Of a stretch of 64,000 nt of DNA, positions 60,902-64,000 are shown one piece after another; the stretch's first letter is position 1; every line of letters starts with the position of its first letter. The notes beneath the pieces are model-generated. The model was not told where the DNA came from. It did no database searches and saw nothing but the letters and a program-made list of their open reading frames with translations. The DNA is from Roseivirga sp. UBA6052. Its GTDB lineage: Bacteria; Bacteroidota; Bacteroidia; Cytophagales; Cyclobacteriaceae. Made by a program: the position numbers and the translations under genes. The stretch covers positions 1 to 64,000 of the forward strand of contig DIYO01000005.1 of the NCBI GenBank assembly GCA_002427755.1, written 5' to 3'.

Positions 60902-61852
60902 ATGCAGGATAAAGAGCGCCATAATAACCAATGGGAGCAAGACTGGCTTGAAGGAAATCTTTCAAGCGAGGATGCAGTACGCAGTACGGAAAATGCTCCC
61001 GACTTTCACCTATTAAATAAATATGTGAATGGTTATCGTGCTATGGATGCTCCTGAAAAAACATCTAAAGCGGAAGCCTGGAACATGTTAGAAGCTAAGA
61101 TTAACGAAGCTTCAAAGTCAGAAACCAAAGTAATTCCAATCTACAGGAATACTTGGTTTATTGGAATAGCGGCCTCTTTCACCCTTATTTTGGGTGCTCT
61201 TTACTTGCTAAACCTTACTCAAGAAATCAGAGTAGAGACAGGATTTGCTGAATCAGAAATGATTTATCTGCCTGATAGCTCTATTATTCACCTTAATTCT
61301 GATAGCAAAGTTTCATACTCCGAAAAAGGCTGGAATAAAAACCGAGAGATTCAACTCAGTGGTGAAGCCTTTTTCGAAGTGAAACTAGGAAGCAACTTTG
61401 CAGTAAACACCAACAATGGTACAGTAGAAGTATTAGGAACAAGCTTCAATGTCCGTTCAAGGACAAACACCTTTAATGTGGCCTGTAAAACAGGAAAGGT
61501 GAGAGTGTCTAACAAAGAAAATCAAGTTATCCTTACACCTGGTTTGAGCACTAGACTTAAAAAGGGCGTACTGATAGAACCTTTAGAGGTAAGTGTAAAG
61601 AGTATAGATTCTTGGAGAAATGGAGAGACCTTCTTAGATGGCTCAACCCTTCAAGATGCGTTTAATGAATTAGAAAGAATATTTAACGTGAAGGTGATTC
61701 ACGAACTTCCACAGGCAGAATTGGATGGTACAGGTACATTCTACTTAGACACCAAGAGTTTGTCAGAAGCAGTACAGTCTATTGGTTTAACTAAAGGATT
61801 GGACTCTAATGTGGATGGAAAAGAAGTTACATTCAGCTACAAGCTGAAATAA
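60902..61852 (+). CDS. FecR family anti-sigma/signal transducer (second copy)
   Basis: The likely start is ATG 60902 (MQDKERHNNQ), giving 316 residues; a GTG 6 codons upstream is possible. It has a cytoplasmic N-terminus of about 85 residues, one membrane segment (about 92-110; FIGIAASFTLILGALYLL), a FecR domain (LPDSSIIHLNSDSKVSYSEK, GEAFFEVKLG) and a DUF4974-like C-terminus. It resembles the first FecR throughout, suggesting duplication. It lies 53 bases after the receptor and has no sigma gene of its own; its partner may be the same sigma or an unlinked one. Confidence 0.9.
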   Translation: MQDKERHNNQWEQDWLEGNLSSEDAVRSTENAPDFHLLNKYVNGYRAMDAPEKTSKAEAWNMLEAKINEASKSETKVIPIYRNTWFIGIAASFTLILGALYLLNLTQEIRVETGFAESEMIYLPDSSIIHLNSDSKVSYSEKGWNKNREIQLSGEAFFEVKLGSNFAVNTNNGTVEVLGTSFNVRSRTNTFNVACKTGKVRVSNKENQVILTPGLSTRLKKGVLIEPLEVSVKSIDSWRNGETFLDGSTLQDAFNELERIFNVKVIHELPQAELDGTGTFYLDTKSLSEAVQSIGLTKGLDSNVDGKEVTFSYKLK

Positions 61853-61912
61853 AAATTTTGGTGGCGAAATGATGGTTAAGCAATATTAGCTACCAATTCT
61901 TAGGTTGAGGTT

Positions 61913-61944
61913 GAGGGATGGGTGGTGCCATCCCTCTTTTTTTT
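61913..61944. terminator. Intrinsic terminator
   Basis: The 9-base stem GAGGGATGG/CCATCCCTC with a 6-base loop is followed by eight T residues on the plus strand. It ends the sigma/FecR/receptor operon and abuts the murF stop. Confidence 0.88.
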
Positions 61945-63226
61945 ACATAAAATCTAAAATCGTTTCGAGGCTAATACCTCTGGAACCTTTAATTAATATC
62001 TGAGCCTCAGCTACAGGTTTATCCTTTAAATATCTCACAAGCTCATCTTTACTCTCCCAGTAATTTGCTTCAGGATTCATATGTGCTGCATACTTCATCA
62101 ATGGACCTACTAAATGAATTTCATCCAGAGGTAAAGTGGTTGACAATTTACCAATAGCCTCATGCTCCATCTGGGCATCTTCTCCTAATTCTAACATATC
62201 TCCCAGAAATACGATCTTCCTCCCATTGCCTTGACCAGCAAAATTCTCTAATGAAAGAGACATAGATGTAGGATTGGCATTATAGGCATCTAGCAGAATG
62301 GTGTTCGATCCTTTTTCAATGACCTGAGATCTGTTGTTATCTGGAATGTAAGCCTCAACAGCATTTACTGCATCCTGCAGAGAAACACCAAAGTGTTTAC
62401 CGATGCATAAAGCACTACATATGTTCTCGAAATTATAAGGGCCGCTTAATGATGATTCAAAATCAATGCCCTCAGCTGTCATCACAAGCTTAGGTTGTGA
62501 ACTCTTCATCTCTGCATGAAAATCGTCAACAGGTGCGTAAAATGTCACGACCTTGGAGATTAGACGATTCGCTTTTTCACGTAAACGCTCATTCGCAGTA
62601 TTAACAAAGACTGTTGCATTCTCTAGGTGTGCAAGGTGTTCATACATCTCCGTCTTCCCTTTAAAAACGCCTTCTAATCCTCCAAAACCTTCTAAATGGG
62701 CCTTTCCTATGTTTGTGATAAACCCAAAGTTTGGTTCAGCAATAGTGCATAGCTCTTCAATATCCTTTTGCTTGTTTGCCCCCATTTCGATTACCGCAAA
62801 CTCAATACCTTCCTTAATTTCTAGTAGAGTGAGTGGCACACCAATGTGGTTGTTCAGATTACCTTTAGTAGCATGAACCTTATACTTTTTTGCTAAAACA
62901 TCTCTCACCAGTTCTTTGGTAGTTGTTTTACCATTTGAACCGGTAATCCCAAGAAAAGGAATATCAAACTGACATCTATGATGAGTGGCTAATTGCTGTA
63001 GCGCGCTAAGTGCATCTTCTACTAAAAAGTATCTATCGTCTTTGGCAAAAGAAGCATCGTCTATCACCACAATGCTAGCTCCTTTCTCCAATGCTTGATC
63101 TGCAAACTTATTGGCATTGAAATTAGGGCCCTTTAATGCAAACCAAATGTTGTCTTTTTTGATTGTTCTAGTATCGGTCGATACTCCGCTACTCTTTAGA
63201 AATAGATTGTAGAGTTGTTCTATCAT
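61943..63226 (-). CDS. murF: UDP-N-acetylmuramoyl-tripeptide--D-alanyl-D-alanine ligase
   Basis: MurF adds D-Ala-D-Ala to the peptidoglycan precursor in the cytoplasm. Starting at 63226 (MIEQLYNLFLKSSGVSTDTR) it has 427 residues; a longer reading adds 24 hydrophobic residues with no family support. The P-loop GITGSNGKTTTKE (about 98-110), the MIEMGAN-type AVIEMGAN (about 152-159) and NAYNANPTSM-type DAYNANPTSM motifs identify MurF. It is away from the usual mur/fts cluster and divergent from the secreted repeat protein. Confidence 0.94.
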   Translation of the reverse strand: MIEQLYNLFLKSSGVSTDTRTIKKDNIWFALKGPNFNANKFADQALEKGASIVVIDDASFAKDDRYFLVEDALSALQQLATHHRCQFDIPFLGITGSNGKTTTKELVRDVLAKKYKVHATKGNLNNHIGVPLTLLEIKEGIEFAVIEMGANKQKDIEELCTIAEPNFGFITNIGKAHLEGFGGLEGVFKGKTEMYEHLAHLENATVFVNTANERLREKANRLISKVVTFYAPVDDFHAEMKSSQPKLVMTAEGIDFESSLSGPYNFENICSALCIGKHFGVSLQDAVNAVEAYIPDNNRSQVIEKGSNTILLDAYNANPTSMSLSLENFAGQGNGRKIVFLGDMLELGEDAQMEHEAIGKLSTTLPLDEIHLVGPLMKYAAHMNPEANYWESKDELVRYLKDKPVAEAQILIKGSRGISLETILDFM

Positions 63227-63326
63227 TAATGAGAAATAAAGATTGACACAAGATAATACAGGACATACAAAAAGAACGTTCAAGTCTATAGAAAGCAAAA
63301 CATTTTCACATTACCTTTCAGTAGAA

Positions 63327-64000
63327 ATGAGAATCGTATTTCTCTTCTTGTTCTTTGTGCCTATAAGCCTATTTGGCCAGTTTGAGTTGCAATTCAGCAC
63401 GGATGTTCCATTTACTATGAATGGAAATACTTTGAGTAGGGCTCTCGAAGGAGGACTCAATTCGGCTCAGTTTCAGACCATGGACTTAGATCTAGATGGT
63501 GATGAAGATTTAGTGATCTACAATCGCATTGGCTCTAATTTCCAGACTTATTTGAACGAAAACTCCCAATATGTTTGGGCACCGGAATATGCGTTTCAGT
63601 TTCCTGAAGACGTGATTGGATGGGTGGTCTTAGTCGATTATGATTGCGATGGTGATAAAGACTTATTCACGAGTACATCGCTCGGCATCAAAGCTTATGA
63701 GAATACTTCGAGTAATCAATTGTCTTGGCAAGAAGCAGCTCCATTTCTCTCGTTCGATGCCGGCACCAATATGCAGGTTAGCAGAGCAGACATCCCAGGT
63801 TTTGCCGATGTCAATGGAGATGGTGCAATAGATATTCTCACTTACAGATTCGGGACAAGCACTACGATAGATTACTTCGAGAACACTGGAAGTTGTGGAG
63901 ACTTAACCTTCACCAGAGCTGACAGAAACTGGGGTGGTATTCAAGAATGTGATTGCAACGACTTCAGATTTAGGCAGCCGTGTGATCAGTTGGCTTCAAG
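63327..64000 (+). CDS. Secreted FG-GAP/VCBS-repeat protein, 5' part only
   Basis: An open frame starts at ATG 63327 and runs off the right edge, giving at least 224 residues. It begins with a signal peptide (MRIVFLFLFFVPISLFGQ, cleavage after about residue 18). Calcium-binding repeat motifs of the FG-GAP/VCBS type follow: MDLDLDGDEDLVIY, VDYDCDGDKDLFT and FADVNGDGAIDILTY. Such beta-propeller proteins in Bacteroidota are usually exported by the type IX system and end in a sorting domain, which would lie beyond the window. Confidence 0.85.
   Translation, partial: MRIVFLFLFFVPISLFGQFELQFSTDVPFTMNGNTLSRALEGGLNSAQFQTMDLDLDGDEDLVIYNRIGSNFQTYLNENSQYVWAPEYAFQFPEDVIGWVVLVDYDCDGDKDLFTSTSLGIKAYENTSSNQLSWQEAAPFLSFDAGTNMQVSRADIPGFADVNGDGAIDILTYRFGTSTTIDYFENTGSCGDLTFTRADRNWGGIQECDCNDFRFRQPCDQLAS

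Noticed and set aside
1..64000. CRISPR arrays, insertion sequences, prophage
   Set aside because: No regularly spaced repeats, transposase, integrase or phage structural genes were found.

Overview
The window looks like chromosomal DNA of a member of the Bacteroidota, most likely a marine Cytophagales (Roseivirga/Fulvivirga-type; the genus is only a guess). The reasons are AT-rich DNA, promoters of the Bacteroidota form TTTG-N19-TAnnTTTG, weak or absent Shine-Dalgarno sequences, a type B type IX secretion (T9SS) C-terminal domain, sdhCAB gene order, DUF2480, and an ECF sigma/FecR/TonB-receptor signalling cassette. No phage, transposase or CRISPR array was seen. Almost all genes have close family homologues, so this is mainly a housekeeping region with a few accessory islands.

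Layout. 1-320: two tandem minus-strand promoters with a GC-rich leader, resembling the start of an rRNA operon running off the left edge. 0.3-4.6 kb: minus-strand run DUF2480, tsaB, TauE/SafE permease, S41 protease, rnpA, rpmH. 4.7-18.8 kb: peptidases (M61, an active/inactive M16 pair, M1), a PfkB adenosine kinase, an uncharacterised acetyltransferase-like protein, PhoD and GDPD phosphoesterases, and an FtsX-type permease. 19.1-19.6 kb: tRNA-Pro(GGG) and tRNA-Val(GAC) with a repeated tRNA-Val 3' end between them. 19.7-23.8 kb: alpha-glucan phosphorylase and two divergent receiver-plus-kinase signalling proteins.

23.8-29.9 kb is the most unusual part. It is a tightly overlapping four-gene minus-strand operon: a LysM/TolC-like/glycoside-hydrolase-like fusion, an HlyD-like adaptor, a receiver-like/zinc-ribbon/degenerate-GGDEF protein, and a membrane GT2 polysaccharide synthase. 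I read it as a candidate synthase-dependent exopolysaccharide export machine in which one polypeptide replaces a separate outer-membrane exporter and periplasmic hydrolase.

30.0-36.5 kb: CoA-transferase, DASS anion transporter, succinate dehydrogenase (sdhCAB, with a consensus promoter). 36.8-45.4 kb: a large T9SS cargo protein, DCC-family protein, fabD, a class A beta-lactamase-like serine hydrolase, an esterase, folK, bioB and a small outer-membrane barrel. 45.4-52.0 kb: an aromatic amino-acid catabolic operon (amino-acid dehydrogenase, homogentisate dioxygenase, 4-HPP dioxygenase, fumarylacetoacetase, flavin reductase-like protein) with a divergent Lrp/AsnC regulator. 52.0-56.6 kb: an Abi_C-like orphan, valS, a membrane-anchored unknown and tRNA-Val(UAC). 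56.8-61.9 kb: ECF sigma factor, FecR, STN-domain TonB receptor, second FecR. 61.9-64 kb: murF and the start of a secreted FG-GAP repeat protein cut by the right edge.

Palindromic REP-like repeats sit at 47.6, 51.3 and (degenerate) 56.5 kb. Apart from the leader at 1-319, no gene-free stretch exceeds about 300 bases.
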